Notes: a model not told the origin generated them from the letters alone. A stretch of 64,000 nucleotides of DNA from Pseudomonas sp. 5P_3.1_Bac2 (GCF_025465995.1 NZ_JANLNY010000028.1:62001-126000); one strand, 5' to 3'. Positions 21,831 to 32,335 are shown, counted from the first letter of the stretch. Made by a program: numbers and translations.

Positions 21831-23138
21831 TTGAATCACAACTGGCGCGCCTCTCTGTTTCGCCGCCTGGCGTTGCTGCTCAGTGCCTGCTTGTTGCTGG
21901 GTTTGCTCAGCGGCGAGTACGCCTGGGCACTCGTGCTGGGTTTGGCCGGCTATCTGCTGTGGAACCTGCGCCAACTGCTGCGCCTGCAGCAATGGCTGAA
22001 CACCCGCCAAGGTGACGAGACGCCGCCCGATGGCTACGGCCTGTGGGGCGAGATCTTCGACAGCATCTATCACCTGCAACGCCGCGACCAGAAAGTGCGC
22101 GGCCGCTTGCAAGCGGTGATCGACCGTGTCCAGGAATCCACCGCCGCCCTGAAAGATGCAGTGATCATGCTTGATCGCGACGGCAACCTGCAGTGGTGGA
22201 ACCTGGCCGCAGAGAAGTTGCTCGGCCTGAAAACGCCACAAGACAGCGGTCAGCAGATTACCAACTTGGTGCGCGATCCACGTTTTATCGAATACTTCGA
22301 AGGCAGTCATTACAGCGAACCGTTGGAGCTGCCCTCACCGGTGAGTGATCGCCTGCGCCTGCAGTTCCAGGTCACCCAATACGGCAACCAAGAGCACCTG
22401 ATGCTGGTGCGCGACATCACCCGCTTGCATCAGCTGGAGCAGATGCGCAAAGACTTCGTGGCCAACGTGTCCCACGAGCTGCGTACCCCCTTGACCGTGA
22501 TCGCCGGCTATCTGGAAACCCTCTTGGACAACGTCGATGACGTTAAGCCGCGCTGGTTACGTGCTTTGCAGCAAATGCAGCAGCAAGGTGTGCGCATGCA
22601 AAACCTGCTCAATGATTTGCTCCTGCTGGCCAAGCTCGAGGCCACCGACTACCCCTCGGACAACCAGCCGGTGAACATCTACGACATGCTGCAGACCATT
22701 CAACATGACGCCCAAGCGTTCTCCGGCAAGCGCCAGCATCAGATTAGTCTCAGCGCCGATCCCTCGCTCAAGCTCAAGGGCAGTGAAGCTGAGCTGCGCA
22801 GTGCGTTCTCTAACCTGGTGTTTAACGCCGTGAAGTACACCCCCGACCTTGGCGAGATCCACGTGCGCTGGTGGGGCGATGCGCAGGGCGCTCACCTGAG
22901 CGTGCAGGACACCGGCTTGGGCATCGAGGAAAAACACCTGCCACGCCTGACGGAGCGCTTCTATCGGGTCGACTCCAGCCGCGCCAGCAACACCGGCGGT
23001 ACAGGCTTGGGCTTGGCCATCGTCAAGCACGTACTACTGCGCCACCGCGCCACATTACAGGTCACTAGCCGCCTCGGTTCGGGCAGCACGTTTAGTTGTC
23101 ATTTCGCCAGTTCACAGGTGGTGCAGCCATCTGAGTAA
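21831..23138 (+). CDS. phoR: Phosphate regulon sensor histidine kinase PhoR (TTG start)
   Basis: Inner-membrane sensor kinase that phosphorylates PhoB under phosphate limitation, held in check by the Pst transporter and PhoU. From TTG at 21831 the product is 435 residues. It has two hydrophobic segments at 12-46, a PAS domain about 98-200, the dimerisation/phosphoacceptor box with H215 (VANVSHELRTP), and an ATPase domain with the GTGLGLAIVKH G-box. The nearest upstream ATG in any frame near here hits a stop after four codons, so the TTG start is favoured. Confidence 0.95.
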   Translation: MNHNWRASLFRRLALLLSACLLLGLLSGEYAWALVLGLAGYLLWNLRQLLRLQQWLNTRQGDETPPDGYGLWGEIFDSIYHLQRRDQKVRGRLQAVIDRVQESTAALKDAVIMLDRDGNLQWWNLAAEKLLGLKTPQDSGQQITNLVRDPRFIEYFEGSHYSEPLELPSPVSDRLRLQFQVTQYGNQEHLMLVRDITRLHQLEQMRKDFVANVSHELRTPLTVIAGYLETLLDNVDDVKPRWLRALQQMQQQGVRMQNLLNDLLLLAKLEATDYPSDNQPVNIYDMLQTIQHDAQAFSGKRQHQISLSADPSLKLKGSEAELRSAFSNLVFNAVKYTPDLGEIHVRWWGDAQGAHLSVQDTGLGIEEKHLPRLTERFYRVDSSRASNTGGTGLGLAIVKHVLLRHRATLQVTSRLGSGSTFSCHFASSQVVQPSE

Positions 23139-23208
23139 TGGTCAGGCTACTTGCAAAATAATGCCGCGGCGGCCAACCTTGAATGCTCATTAGCTAACCG
23201 AATCCCCC

Positions 23209-24549
23209 ATGGACCCCTCCACAAGTCACATCGCAAGCAGCTATTTCGCCGATATCGGCATGATGTTATTCGCTCTGTTCCTGGTCTTGCTCAACGGCTT
23301 CTTCGTCGCCGCCGAGTTCGCTATCGTCAAACTGCGCGCCACTAAAGTGGAAACTCTGGCCAGCGAAAACGGCTGGCGCGGGCAGATCCTGCGCACCGTG
23401 CATAACAAACTGGATGCCTATCTCTCGGCTTGCCAGTTGGGGATCACCTTGGCCTCGCTGGGCCTCGGCTGGGTCGGCGAGCCGGCCTTTGCTCACTTGC
23501 TGGAGCCTGCCCTGCACTCGGTAGGGGTGCAGTCCGCTGAGGTGGTGCAAGGCGTGTCGTTCTTTACCGCCTTCTTTTTGATCTCCTATCTGCATATCGT
23601 CCTCGGTGAACTGGCGCCTAAGTCCTGGGCCATTCGCAAGCCCGAGCTGTTGTCGTTGTGGACGGCAGTACCGCTGTACTTGTTTTACTGGGCCATGTAC
23701 CCGGCGATCTTCCTGCTTAACGCCAGCGCCAACGCCATCCTGCGCCTGGCCGGGCAAGGCGAGCCGGGGCAGAACAACGATCACTCGTACAGCCGCGATG
23801 AACTCAAACTGATCCTACACTCCAGCCGCGCCAGCGACCCGAGCGATCAGGACATGCGCGTGGTGGCCTCGGCCGTGGAGCTGGGTGAGCTGGAAGTGGT
23901 GGACTGGGCCAACTCCCGCGAAGACTTGGTCAGCCTGCCCGAGCAAGTGACCCTCGCCGAGGTGTTCCGGGTTATCCGCCGGCACAAATACAGCCGTTAC
24001 CCGGTGCAAAACGAAGACAGCGGCGAGTTTGTCGGCGTGCTGCACATCAAGGACCTGCTGCTGCATCTGTCGCTGCTCGACCATCACCCGCAGGAAATCA
24101 ACCTCGCTGAGCTGCTACACCCGGTGGAACGGGTCAGCCGGCATATGCCGTTGCTCGATCTGCTCGAGCACTTCCGCCAAGGCGGCTCGCACTTTGCGCT
24201 GGTCGAAGAAGCCGACGGCAAGGTCATTGGCTACCTGACCATGGAAGACGTGTTGGAAGCCCTCGTAGGCGATATCCAGGACGAACACCGTAAGGCCGAG
24301 CGCGGCATCCTCGCCTATCAGCCCGGCAAGTTGCTGGTGCGTGGCGACACCCCGCTGGCCAAGGTCGAACGCCTGCTCAATGTCGACCTCGACCATGTTG
24401 AAGCAGAAACCATGGCCGGGCTGATCTACGACAGCCTCAAGCGGATGCCCGAAGAAGAGGAAGTGCTTGAGGTCGAAGGCCTGCGCGTGATCATCAAGAA
24501 GATGAAAGGGCCAAAGATCGTCTTAGTCAAAGTGCTCAAACTCAGCTGA
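23209..24549 (+). CDS. CNNM/CBS-domain membrane protein (HlyC/CorC family)
   Basis: A 446-residue protein with an N-terminal CNNM (DUF21) transmembrane domain of about four helices (about 15-190), a pair of CBS domains (about 215-345, with YSRYPVQNEDSGEFVGVLHIKDLL) and a C-terminal CorC_HlyC domain (about 360-446). Such proteins are usually annotated as hemolysin-like and several act in divalent cation export. The exact substrate cannot be told here. It starts 70 bases after phoR on the same strand, and is convergent with the M23 peptidase gene. Confidence 0.88.
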   Translation: MDPSTSHIASSYFADIGMMLFALFLVLLNGFFVAAEFAIVKLRATKVETLASENGWRGQILRTVHNKLDAYLSACQLGITLASLGLGWVGEPAFAHLLEPALHSVGVQSAEVVQGVSFFTAFFLISYLHIVLGELAPKSWAIRKPELLSLWTAVPLYLFYWAMYPAIFLLNASANAILRLAGQGEPGQNNDHSYSRDELKLILHSSRASDPSDQDMRVVASAVELGELEVVDWANSREDLVSLPEQVTLAEVFRVIRRHKYSRYPVQNEDSGEFVGVLHIKDLLLHLSLLDHHPQEINLAELLHPVERVSRHMPLLDLLEHFRQGGSHFALVEEADGKVIGYLTMEDVLEALVGDIQDEHRKAERGILAYQPGKLLVRGDTPLAKVERLLNVDLDHVEAETMAGLIYDSLKRMPEEEEVLEVEGLRVIIKKMKGPKIVLVKVLKLS

Positions 24550-24592
24550 GCCAAGTTGTAGGCTGCGCCCTGCGGAGCTTGGCGCAGCTGGT

Positions 24593-25492
24593 CTACTCGC
24601 CGCCTACCGCAAAGTTGGGCAGGCTATCCACCGGCTGGGCGAAACGAAACGGAATCGACTCCAGCGCCAGTCCGACGTTGCGCTGGACCACGAAGTGCAG
24701 GTGCGGCCCGGTGCTATTGCCGGTGTTGCCAGAGCGCGCCAGCAGACTGCCCGCCTGAATCCGGCTGCCCTCACTGACCACCACCGAGCCTTTTTGCAGA
24801 TGCAGATAAACGCCCATGGTGCCGTCGTCATGCAGGATACGCACGTAGTTGCCGGCTGGATTATTGCCGCGCCCGCTCTGGCCGTTCTCCACCCGCACCA
24901 CCACACCGGCGCGTGAAGCCACAATCGGCGTGCCTTCGGGCATGGCGATGTCTAAAGCGTAACGGCCTTTGGCAGTGAAGTGACTGTAAGTACCGTTGGC
25001 GCCCTGGGTCAGGCGGAACGGCCCACCACGCCAAGGCAGCGGATAGGCCTGCTGGCTGGGCTGCGTGCGCGGATCACCCATGGCATAGCGCAGCTTCGGG
25101 GTGTAGCGCATGGGCTTGGCCATATCGCGTGCGGCCAAGGTGGCCAAACGGATTTTGCTGCGCGGCGGCAGAACCCAGTGGATCGGTTGGTCCGGCGCGC
25201 CGCTGACGTTATCCAGATTGCTCAAGCGCAGCTCAATCTGCACCGGCGCATACAAATCATTGCGCACCTGCAAGGTTTCACCACCTGCGTGCTTTTGCGT
25301 TTCCAGTTTCACTTGGGCGTCGAGACGTTCGACCATACGGTCGCGAAAGACAAACACCTGAGCGCCAGCCGTGGCCTTATCGGAATAAGTCACCACGCCG
25401 TTGCTGTCGGTGTACTTGTAGATGGTCAGTGCCGCCGCTGGACCAGCGCAGCCCAACACAACACAGAAAACCAGTAAGCGCCCTAACTTCAC
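24593..25492 (-). CDS. Exported M23-family metallopeptidase with N-terminal DUF4124
   Basis: Secreted zinc peptidase of the LytM type, expected to cut or regulate cutting of peptidoglycan. The 299-residue product has a signal peptide (MKLGRLLVFCVVLGCAGPAAA), a DUF4124-type segment (IYKYTDSNGVVTYSDKA), and a C-terminal M23 domain. Zinc ligands visible are H and D in SHFTAKGRYALDIA and the final HLHF motif, so it may be an active enzyme rather than a degenerate activator. It is transcribed away from the response regulator group; role in phosphate metabolism is not indicated. Confidence 0.88.
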   Translation of the reverse strand: MKLGRLLVFCVVLGCAGPAAALTIYKYTDSNGVVTYSDKATAGAQVFVFRDRMVERLDAQVKLETQKHAGGETLQVRNDLYAPVQIELRLSNLDNVSGAPDQPIHWVLPPRSKIRLATLAARDMAKPMRYTPKLRYAMGDPRTQPSQQAYPLPWRGGPFRLTQGANGTYSHFTAKGRYALDIAMPEGTPIVASRAGVVVRVENGQSGRGNNPAGNYVRILHDDGTMGVYLHLQKGSVVVSEGSRIQAGSLLARSGNTGNSTGPHLHFVVQRNVGLALESIPFRFAQPVDSLPNFAVGGE

Positions 25493-25604
25493 GATCTTAG
25501 TCTTATAAGTAGTAGCTACGGGCTAGCGAGATTAGCAGCCACTGGCGCAGGGCGCGAGCCACGACGGTCGACTTGTGAGATGTCTCGCAGACTGCTCAGA
25601 GCAC

Positions 25605-26513
25605 CTATGCGCCGGGACTAAAATGTTTCTGCGCCGTGCCACGGGCGATTAAGCGCGAAATGTAATCAAGCTTCTGCGGGTCCTGATCAACAAAGCGGAA
25701 GCTCAACTGCAGCCAATCGCTATCTGGACGCGGCTCAAACGCTGCCACGGCGTGCAAATAGCCATTGAGCCGCGCCGTCTCAGCCGCCTCGCCCTGCTCC
25801 AGATCCAGAACTGCGCTATCGAGCACCTGGGGCAGTGGGTCGCCTCGCCTCACCACCAACAACGCCTCTTTCAAGCTGATGGCCTTAATCACACAGGGCA
25901 TGACGTCACCCGAAGACAAGCGCAGTTGCCCTTGGCCGCGACCGCTGGGGGCACTGCCCGCCGCCTTACTCGCCGCACGTGGTGCAGCGCCAGGAGCGGC
26001 CGCGCGAGGGGTGGGATTAGGGGTTTTCACCACGGCAGCTTTACCGCCAGTGAGAGCCGCCAGGGAGTCATTGGCATAGGCACCGGTGCTGAGCATCTTC
26101 GGCGGCGCGCTGGAGAGCAGCGCCTGCAACTTACCGACCCGGCTCAGGGCCTTTTTGACCTTGGTGATTAATTGCTCGTTAGAAAACGGCTTGCCGATAA
26201 AGTCGGAGACACCGGCTTGAATAGCCTGCACCACGTTTTCTTTATCGCCGCGACTGGTGACCATAATGAATGGCGTGCTTTTGTGCTCGTCTTGCTCACG
26301 GCACCAACTGAGCAATTCCAGCCCCGACATCTCGGGCATTTCCCAGTCGCACAAAATCAGGTCAAAAGACTGTCGGGCCAGCATTTGCTGAGCCTTACGG
26401 CCATTCACCGCGTCTTCGGTTTGAATGCCTGGGAAGTTGTCGCGTAACCCTTTTTTCACCAGATCGCGAATAAAGGTCGCGTCGTCCACCACCAGCACAC
26501 TGATCTTACTCAT
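25605..26513 (-). CDS. Response regulator with C-terminal PilZ-like domain
   Basis: A 302-residue regulator starting at ATG 26513 (MSKISVLVVDD) with GGGAG upstream; a longer open frame exists but its extra N-terminus is not receiver-like. Residues 1-125 form a CheY-like receiver with D10-D11, phosphoacceptor D56 and the conserved lysine in FIGKPFSNEQL. A low-complexity Ala/Pro linker (about 145-195) leads to a C-terminal domain (about 200-300) that resembles PilZ domains, though the c-di-GMP signature is not clear. No DNA-binding domain is seen. It lies 130 bases downstream of phoU, the same placement as the orphan response regulator of P. aeruginosa. Confidence 0.8.
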   Translation of the reverse strand: MSKISVLVVDDATFIRDLVKKGLRDNFPGIQTEDAVNGRKAQQMLARQSFDLILCDWEMPEMSGLELLSWCREQDEHKSTPFIMVTSRGDKENVVQAIQAGVSDFIGKPFSNEQLITKVKKALSRVGKLQALLSSAPPKMLSTGAYANDSLAALTGGKAAVVKTPNPTPRAAAPGAAPRAASKAAGSAPSGRGQGQLRLSSGDVMPCVIKAISLKEALLVVRRGDPLPQVLDSAVLDLEQGEAAETARLNGYLHAVAAFEPRPDSDWLQLSFRFVDQDPQKLDYISRLIARGTAQKHFSPGA

Positions 26514-26643
26514 CGGCCACTCCCGTTGATCTGGCCTAAGCATAGACACGGGAAGTGGCCAAAGGCCAACTGAAATACATTTAAGTAGATTTTGCTCGCA
26601 CAAAGACCAACACAAAGCTCTAAATCAAGGCTTTAAGCCAAGG

Positions 26644-27375
26644 TTAATTGTCCTTGCCTGGCCCTTCGACCTCTTCTTGCATGCGTCTCAAGCCAATATG
26701 CTTCACGTCAGTACCACGTACCAGGTAGATCACCAGCTCGGCAATATTGCGCGCGTGATCGCCAATACGCTCCAGCGAGCGCAGCGCCCAAATCACATTG
26801 AGCACGCGGGAAATCGAGCGTGGGTCTTCCATCATGTAAGTGACCAGTTCACGCAGGGCGGTCTTGTATTCGCGGTCGACGGTCTTGTCGTATTGCGCCA
26901 CCGACAAGGCCAAGTTGGCATCGAAACGGGCAAAGGCATCCAGCGCCTCCTGCACCATTTTGCGCACTTGGTCGCCGATATGGCGCACCTCCACATATCC
27001 CCTTGGCGCTTCGCCTTCTTCGCACAGTTGAATAGCGCGTTTGGCGATTTTGGTGGCTTCATCACCGATGCGCTCAAGGTCGATCACCGACTTGGATACG
27101 CTGATGATCAAACGCAGATCGGAAGCCGCTGGCTGACGCCGCGCCAGAATGCGCAGGCATTCTTCATCGATATTGCGCTCCATCTGATTGATCTGGTCGT
27201 CGACTTCACGCACTTGCTGCGCCAGCCCCGAATCCGCATCAATCAACGCGGTGACGGCATCATTAACCTGTTTCTCAACCAGCCCGCCCATGGCCAGCAG
27301 ATGACTGCGCACTTCCTCCAGCTCGGCATTGAACTGCTGGGAGATATGCTGAGTGAGGTTGTCTTTGTTGATCAT
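26644..27375 (-). CDS. phoU: Phosphate transport system regulator PhoU
   Basis: Cytoplasmic regulator that links Pst transporter activity to PhoR and suppresses the Pho response when phosphate is plentiful. From ATG at 27375 (MINKDNLTQHISQQF), with AAGGG upstream, it has 243 residues. It shows the two three-helix repeats of the family, with metal-binding motifs of the E/D-x3-D type visible as IGDEATKIAKR and IGDHARNIAEL. It follows pstB by about 70 bases. Confidence 0.95.
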   Translation of the reverse strand: MINKDNLTQHISQQFNAELEEVRSHLLAMGGLVEKQVNDAVTALIDADSGLAQQVREVDDQINQMERNIDEECLRILARRQPAASDLRLIISVSKSVIDLERIGDEATKIAKRAIQLCEEGEAPRGYVEVRHIGDQVRKMVQEALDAFARFDANLALSVAQYDKTVDREYKTALRELVTYMMEDPRSISRVLNVIWALRSLERIGDHARNIAELVIYLVRGTDVKHIGLRRMQEEVEGPGKDN

Positions 27376-27446
27376 GTGCAAACCCTTGGAGAACTGGTGA
27401 TAAGTCTTGCCGCCTTGCTAAATGTCCGAGCGCTACGCTGGGCCGC

Positions 27447-28280
27447 TTAGCCGTAGCGCCCAGTGATGTAATCTTCGGTTTGTTTCTTGGCTGGGTTGGT
27501 GAACAGCGTGTCAGTATCGCCAAACTCAATCAGCTTACCCATGTACATAAACGCGGTGTAGTCAGAAACCCGCGCCGCCTGTTGCATGTTGTGGGTCACG
27601 ATAACGATGGTGAACTTGGATTTAAGCTCGTAAATCAGCTCTTCAACTTTCAGCGTCGAGATCGGGTCGAGGGCCGAGCAAGGCTCATCCAACAACAGCA
27701 CTTCAGGTTCTACGGCGATGGTACGCGCGATCACCAGACGCTGCTGCTGACCGCCAGAGAGGCCCAGAGCCGAGTCGTGCAGTCGATCCTTCACCTCATC
27801 CCACAACGCCGCGCCTTTAAGCGCCCACTCCACCGCCTCATCGAGCACGCGCCGCTTGTTAATGCCCTGAATGCGCAGGCCATACACGACGTTTTCGTAG
27901 ATGGTCTTAGGGAAAGGGTTGGGCTTTTGGAACACCATGCCAACTCGTCGACGCAGCTCGGCGACGTCCTCGCCCTTGCGGTAAATGTTGTGGCCGTAGA
28001 GATTGATCTCGCCTTCAACACGGCAGCCATCAACCAGATCATTCATGCGGTTGAGAGTACGCAGCAAGGTCGACTTACCGCAGCCCGAGGGGCCGATAAA
28101 AGCGGTCACACGCTGCTTGGGGACGGTCATCTGCACATCGTAAAGCGCCTGCTTGTCGCCGTAGTAAAGATTCAGGCCAGGGATGTCGATGGCCACCGTC
28201 TCATTGCTCATATTCAAACCTTGGCGTTCGCGGCCCAAGGCGCTCATATCAATGGCGCGGGCATGTGCTTCGTGCTGCAT
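27447..28280 (-). CDS. pstB: Phosphate ABC transporter ATP-binding protein PstB
   Basis: ATPase that powers high-affinity phosphate import. The 277-residue product has Walker [10 protein letters not shown] at 63-71, signature LSGGQQQRL, Walker [13 protein letters not shown] and the switch histidine in VIVTHNMQQ. The N-terminal extension of about 25 residues is the same as in other pseudomonads. ATG at 28280 has GGAG six bases upstream. It belongs to the pstCAB-phoU operon. Confidence 0.97.
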   Translation of the reverse strand: MQHEAHARAIDMSALGRERQGLNMSNETVAIDIPGLNLYYGDKQALYDVQMTVPKQRVTAFIGPSGCGKSTLLRTLNRMNDLVDGCRVEGEINLYGHNIYRKGEDVAELRRRVGMVFQKPNPFPKTIYENVVYGLRIQGINKRRVLDEAVEWALKGAALWDEVKDRLHDSALGLSGGQQQRLVIARTIAVEPEVLLLDEPCSALDPISTLKVEELIYELKSKFTIVIVTHNMQQAARVSDYTAFMYMGKLIEFGDTDTLFTNPAKKQTEDYITGRYG

Positions 28281-28342
28281 GGCAGACTCCTACACTAACA
28301 ATTCGTTGCGGCTGCCCCAGCGTGGGCGGGGCAGCCAGCGGA

Positions 28343-30013
28343 TTAATGATCCAGCGCCTTGTACTTTTCGCGCAGGTGGTTACGAATCCATACCGCTGAC
28401 AGGTTCAGCGTGGCGATCACCAGCACTAACAACAGTGCCGTGGCGTACACCAAAGGCCGGGCAGCCTCGACGTTAGGGCTCTGGAAGCCGACGTCGTAGA
28501 TATGGAAGCCCAGGTGCATGATTTTTTGATCCAAGTGCAAATACGGGTAGTTGCCATCCAGTGGCAACGACGGCGCCAGCTTGACCACCCCCACCAGCAT
28601 CAGCGGCGCGACTTCACCAGCGGCGCGGGCCACAGCGAGGATCATGCCGGTCATCATTGCCGGGCTGGCCATGGGCAGAACGATCTTCCACAGCGTCTCG
28701 GACTTAGTTGCTCCAAGGGCCAAAGAGCCCTCGCGCAGCGTGCGGGGAATCCGCGCCAAGCCTTCTTCCGTGGCAACGATCACCACCGGCACGGCAAGCA
28801 GGGCCAGGGTCAGCGAGGCCCACATCAGGCCAGGGGTGCCGAAGGTCGGCGCGGGCAAAGCTTCGGGGAAGAACAGGCGATCCAGCGAGCCGCCCAGCAC
28901 ATAAACGAAGAAGCCCAAACCAAACACGCCATAGACAATCGCCGGCACCCCGGCGAGGTTGTTCACCGCGATACGGATGACCCGGGTCAGAGCGTTTTGC
29001 TTGGCGTATTCACGCAGGTACACCGCCGCCAATACACCAAAGGGAGTCACGATCATGGCCATGATCAGAGTCATCATCACCGTGCCGAAAATCGCCGGGA
29101 AGATGCCGCCTTCAGTGTTGGCTTCACGGGGGTCATCGCTGAGGAATTCCCACACCTTGCTGAAGTAGAAACCCAGCTTGGTGGCGGCACCCATGGCATT
29201 GGGCTGATAGGCGTGGATCACTTTCGAAAGGTTGATTTCCAGCTCTCGGCCATTGGCATCGCGGGCAGTCAGACTATCGCGATTGAACTGAGCATGCAGC
29301 TCGCCCAAACGCGCTTCAATAGCCTGATAGCGCGCGTTCAACTCCGCACGCCCGGCCTCTATATCCGCTTGCGCGGCGGCGTCCAAGTGACCACTGAGTT
29401 CCAACTTGCGGCCCTGCAAGCGCAGGCGTTCAAGACCGGCGTTAATGGCGCCGATATCGGATTTTTCTAGGCTCTTTAGCTCAGCGGCGAGTTGATTGAC
29501 CCGCTCGATCCGCGCTTGCAGTTCAGGCCAAGCCTTATCCCCTTCGGCCACCACCTGACCATCTTGTTTGATGTTGATCAAGTAGCCGTAGAAATTGCCC
29601 CACTCGCGGCGCTCCAGGGCCATCAGTTGTTCTGGATAGTGCTGCTCTTTGAGCCACTCACCAACCACCCAACTGAAGTCGCTGCCGTTAAGATCGCGGT
29701 TACCCACTTTGATCAATTCGCGGGTCATAAACTCCGGGCCTTGCTCAGGCACCGGCAAGCCGGCGCTCTTGAGACGGGCCCGGGGGACTTCTTCTTTCTG
29801 CACCACTTCGCCAACCACCACATGGTTGGCTTGTCCGGGTACTTGGTAACTGGCTTGGAGCAAATCAGCCGGCCAAAAATGGCCAAGGCCACGTACCGCA
29901 ATGACCGCCAACAAGCCTATGGTCATGATGACGGCGATGGACACCGCGCCACCACTGATCCACACACCCGGGGCGCCGCTCTTAAACCAGTGTTTTAGGG
30001 AGTTCTGCTTCAC
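28343..30013 (-). CDS. pstA: Phosphate ABC transporter permease PstA (GTG start)
   Basis: Inner-membrane permease half of the phosphate importer. At 556 residues it is much longer than the about 300-residue E. coli protein because of an extra periplasmic region between the first helix and the permease core (about 60-285), rich in charged helices (for example KSLEKSDIGAINAGLERLRLQ). This enlarged form is known in Pseudomonas. The permease core with the EAA-like motif (EGSLALGATKSETLWKIVLP) is in the C-terminal half. GTG at 30013 has AAAGG upstream; it follows pstC by about 15 bases. Confidence 0.93.
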   Translation of the reverse strand: MKQNSLKHWFKSGAPGVWISGGAVSIAVIMTIGLLAVIAVRGLGHFWPADLLQASYQVPGQANHVVVGEVVQKEEVPRARLKSAGLPVPEQGPEFMTRELIKVGNRDLNGSDFSWVVGEWLKEQHYPEQLMALERREWGNFYGYLINIKQDGQVVAEGDKAWPELQARIERVNQLAAELKSLEKSDIGAINAGLERLRLQGRKLELSGHLDAAAQADIEAGRAELNARYQAIEARLGELHAQFNRDSLTARDANGRELEINLSKVIHAYQPNAMGAATKLGFYFSKVWEFLSDDPREANTEGGIFPAIFGTVMMTLIMAMIVTPFGVLAAVYLREYAKQNALTRVIRIAVNNLAGVPAIVYGVFGLGFFVYVLGGSLDRLFFPEALPAPTFGTPGLMWASLTLALLAVPVVIVATEEGLARIPRTLREGSLALGATKSETLWKIVLPMASPAMMTGMILAVARAAGEVAPLMLVGVVKLAPSLPLDGNYPYLHLDQKIMHLGFHIYDVGFQSPNVEAARPLVYATALLLVLVIATLNLSAVWIRNHLREKYKALDH

Positions 30014-30028
30014 AGACTGCTACCTTTC

Positions 30029-32314
30029 TTAAAGCGACGAGTATTTCTTGCGCAGACGCTGACGAATCAGCTCCGCCAGGGTGTTCATCAAAAAGGTGAA
30101 CAACAGCAACACCAAGGCCGAGAGGAACAACACGCGGTAGTGACTGCCACCCACTTCGGACTCCGGCATCTCCACCGCCACGTTGGCCGCCAGAGTGCGC
30201 AGGCCCTCAAACAGGTTCATCTCCATGACCGGGGTGTTGCCGGTGGCCATCAGTACAATCATGGTTTCCCCCACCGCACGGCCCATGCCGATCATCAGCG
30301 CGGAGAAAATCCCTGGGCTGGCAGTGAGAATCACCACCCGGGTCAGGGTTTGCCACGGCGTCGCACCGAGGGCCAAGGAGCCTAGCGTCAGGCCACGAGG
30401 CACACTGAATACGGCGTCTTCGGCGATGGAATAGATGTTGGGGATGACCGCAAAGCCCATGGCCAAACCGACCACCAAGGCGTTGCGCTGATCGTAGGTG
30501 ATGCCTAAGTCGTTGGAGATCCACAGGCGCATATCGCCGCCAAAGAACCAGTTCTCCATAAACGGACTCATGTACAGCGACAGCGCGCCCACCAGCAGAA
30601 TGACCGGAATCAGCATCGCGCTTTCCCAACCATCCGGCACTTTCAAGCGCAGCGAATCAGGCAAACGACTCCAAGCAAAACCGGCGACCAGAATGCCCAC
30701 CGGCAACAGCAGCAATAGGCTGAAGATCCCCGGCAAATGGCCTTCGACGTAAGGCGCGAGGAACAGGCCGGCGAAGAAGCCGAGGATCACCGTTGGCAGC
30801 GCCTCCATCAACTCGATTACCGGTTTAACCTTGCGGCGCATGCCGGGCGCCATAAAGTAGGCGGTGTAGATGGCCGCAGCGATCGCCAAAGGCGCAGCCA
30901 GCAACATGGCGTAGAACGCAGCTTTTAAGGTGCCGAAGGTCAGCGGCGCCAAGCTCAGCTTGGGTTCAAAGTCAGTGTTGGCTGCAGTGGATTGCCAGAT
31001 GTACTTTGGCTCATCGTAGTTCTCGTACCACACCTTGCTCCACAACGCGCTCCAGGAAACCTCGGGATGCGGGTTATCCAGGTGCAGTGGCTGCAGTTGA
31101 CCATTGGCTTCAACCAACAGGCTGTTGGCCCGCGGCGACAAACCGAACAAGCCTTGGCCGTCGACCACTGGCTCGACTAGCAAGGTACGCTGGGCAGTAC
31201 TGTGAAATACCCCCAATTCGCCGCTGGCATCCAAGGCGACAAAACCTTTACGCCGTTCTTCGGCGCTGATCTGCACCACAGCGGCCGTGCCCATTTGGAA
31301 GGTGCGGATCTGTTTCAGGCGCGGTTCACCATCGCTGTCGCGAGCCATAAACCACTGCGCTAAACCACCTTTGGAGTCGCCGATAATCAGCGAGATACCG
31401 CCAACTAACTGGGCACTGGCAGTGACCTGCGCATCAGCATCGTCCAGCAGCTTATAGCGACCATTGAGGCTGCTATCTCGCAGGTTAAACACGTCAGCCT
31501 GAGCCCTGCCGTCGAGGACATACAGCCACTGCTGACGCGGATCGACGAAGATGCTCTGCACCGCTTCGGTCATCTGCGGCAGTTCGATGCGCTTTTGCTC
31601 AGTCGTGACCTCACCGGTCATAAGGTTCTCCTCGCGACTGATTTGCAACACATGCAGTTGCGCGCCATTGGCGGCAGCCAAAATCAATGAGGAGTCACTG
31701 GCATTCAGACTGATGTGCTGCAACGCCTGCCCTTGCTCACCGAGTTGCAGCGGCTCGGTGCCATAAGGGTATTCAATCGCAGGGGTGATGGTCTTCTTAC
31801 CATCGGGATAGGTGACGTTGTAACTGTGGCGCAGCACTATGGCCTGGCCGTTGGATAAGCCGATGGCGACCAAGGTACTGCCGGGCTGATCTTTAGCAAT
31901 GGCAGTGATGGTGGCACCAGCCGGAATCGGCAGATCGACACTGCGCAAGCTCGCGCCGCTGTCGATGGCAAAGAACTGCGCTTGACCTTGATCGGAAATA
32001 CGCAGGCCCACCTGATTCTGCTCTTCGATGGACAGCAGTAGCGGCTTGCCGGCATCCGCCATCCACGCAGGGGTTAATGGTTGCTTAGCCTCCAGCTCAG
32101 CGCCCTGGAACAAAGGCGCAACCACATAGGCCAGAAAGAAGAAGATCAGGGTGATTGCCGCCAAGACGGCTAAACCACCCACCAGCACGTACCACCGGGT
32201 AAAGCGGTCTTTGAAAGCCCGGATACGACGCTTGCGGCGTAGCTCTGGAGTGTTGAAGTCAATCCGCTTGGTGGTAGCAGTGGTAGTCATAGTGGTATTA
32301 GCCAAATCATTCAT
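30029..32314 (-). CDS. pstC: Phosphate ABC transporter permease PstC
   Basis: Second permease half of the phosphate importer. The product is about 761 residues, far longer than E. coli PstC, because about residues 70-420 form a large periplasmic domain with beta-propeller-like repeats (SNGQAIVLRH, SSLILAAANGAQLHVLQIS, VDPRQQWLYVLDGRA). Helices and the EAA-like loop (LGSLALGATPWQTLTRVVILTAS) lie in the C-terminal 300 residues. The start could be 32320, 32314 or 32290; 32314 has the best-placed GGGT. A Pho-box-like site lies only about 22 bases upstream of it. Confidence 0.9.
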   Translation of the reverse strand: MNDLANTTMTTTATTKRIDFNTPELRRKRRIRAFKDRFTRWYVLVGGLAVLAAITLIFFFLAYVVAPLFQGAELEAKQPLTPAWMADAGKPLLLSIEEQNQVGLRISDQGQAQFFAIDSGASLRSVDLPIPAGATITAIAKDQPGSTLVAIGLSNGQAIVLRHSYNVTYPDGKKTITPAIEYPYGTEPLQLGEQGQALQHISLNASDSSLILAAANGAQLHVLQISREENLMTGEVTTEQKRIELPQMTEAVQSIFVDPRQQWLYVLDGRAQADVFNLRDSSLNGRYKLLDDADAQVTASAQLVGGISLIIGDSKGGLAQWFMARDSDGEPRLKQIRTFQMGTAAVVQISAEERRKGFVALDASGELGVFHSTAQRTLLVEPVVDGQGLFGLSPRANSLLVEANGQLQPLHLDNPHPEVSWSALWSKVWYENYDEPKYIWQSTAANTDFEPKLSLAPLTFGTLKAAFYAMLLAAPLAIAAAIYTAYFMAPGMRRKVKPVIELMEALPTVILGFFAGLFLAPYVEGHLPGIFSLLLLLPVGILVAGFAWSRLPDSLRLKVPDGWESAMLIPVILLVGALSLYMSPFMENWFFGGDMRLWISNDLGITYDQRNALVVGLAMGFAVIPNIYSIAEDAVFSVPRGLTLGSLALGATPWQTLTRVVILTASPGIFSALMIGMGRAVGETMIVLMATGNTPVMEMNLFEGLRTLAANVAVEMPESEVGGSHYRVLFLSALVLLLFTFLMNTLAELIRQRLRKKYSSL

Positions 32315-32335
32315 GGACATACCCTAGCGGCCCTG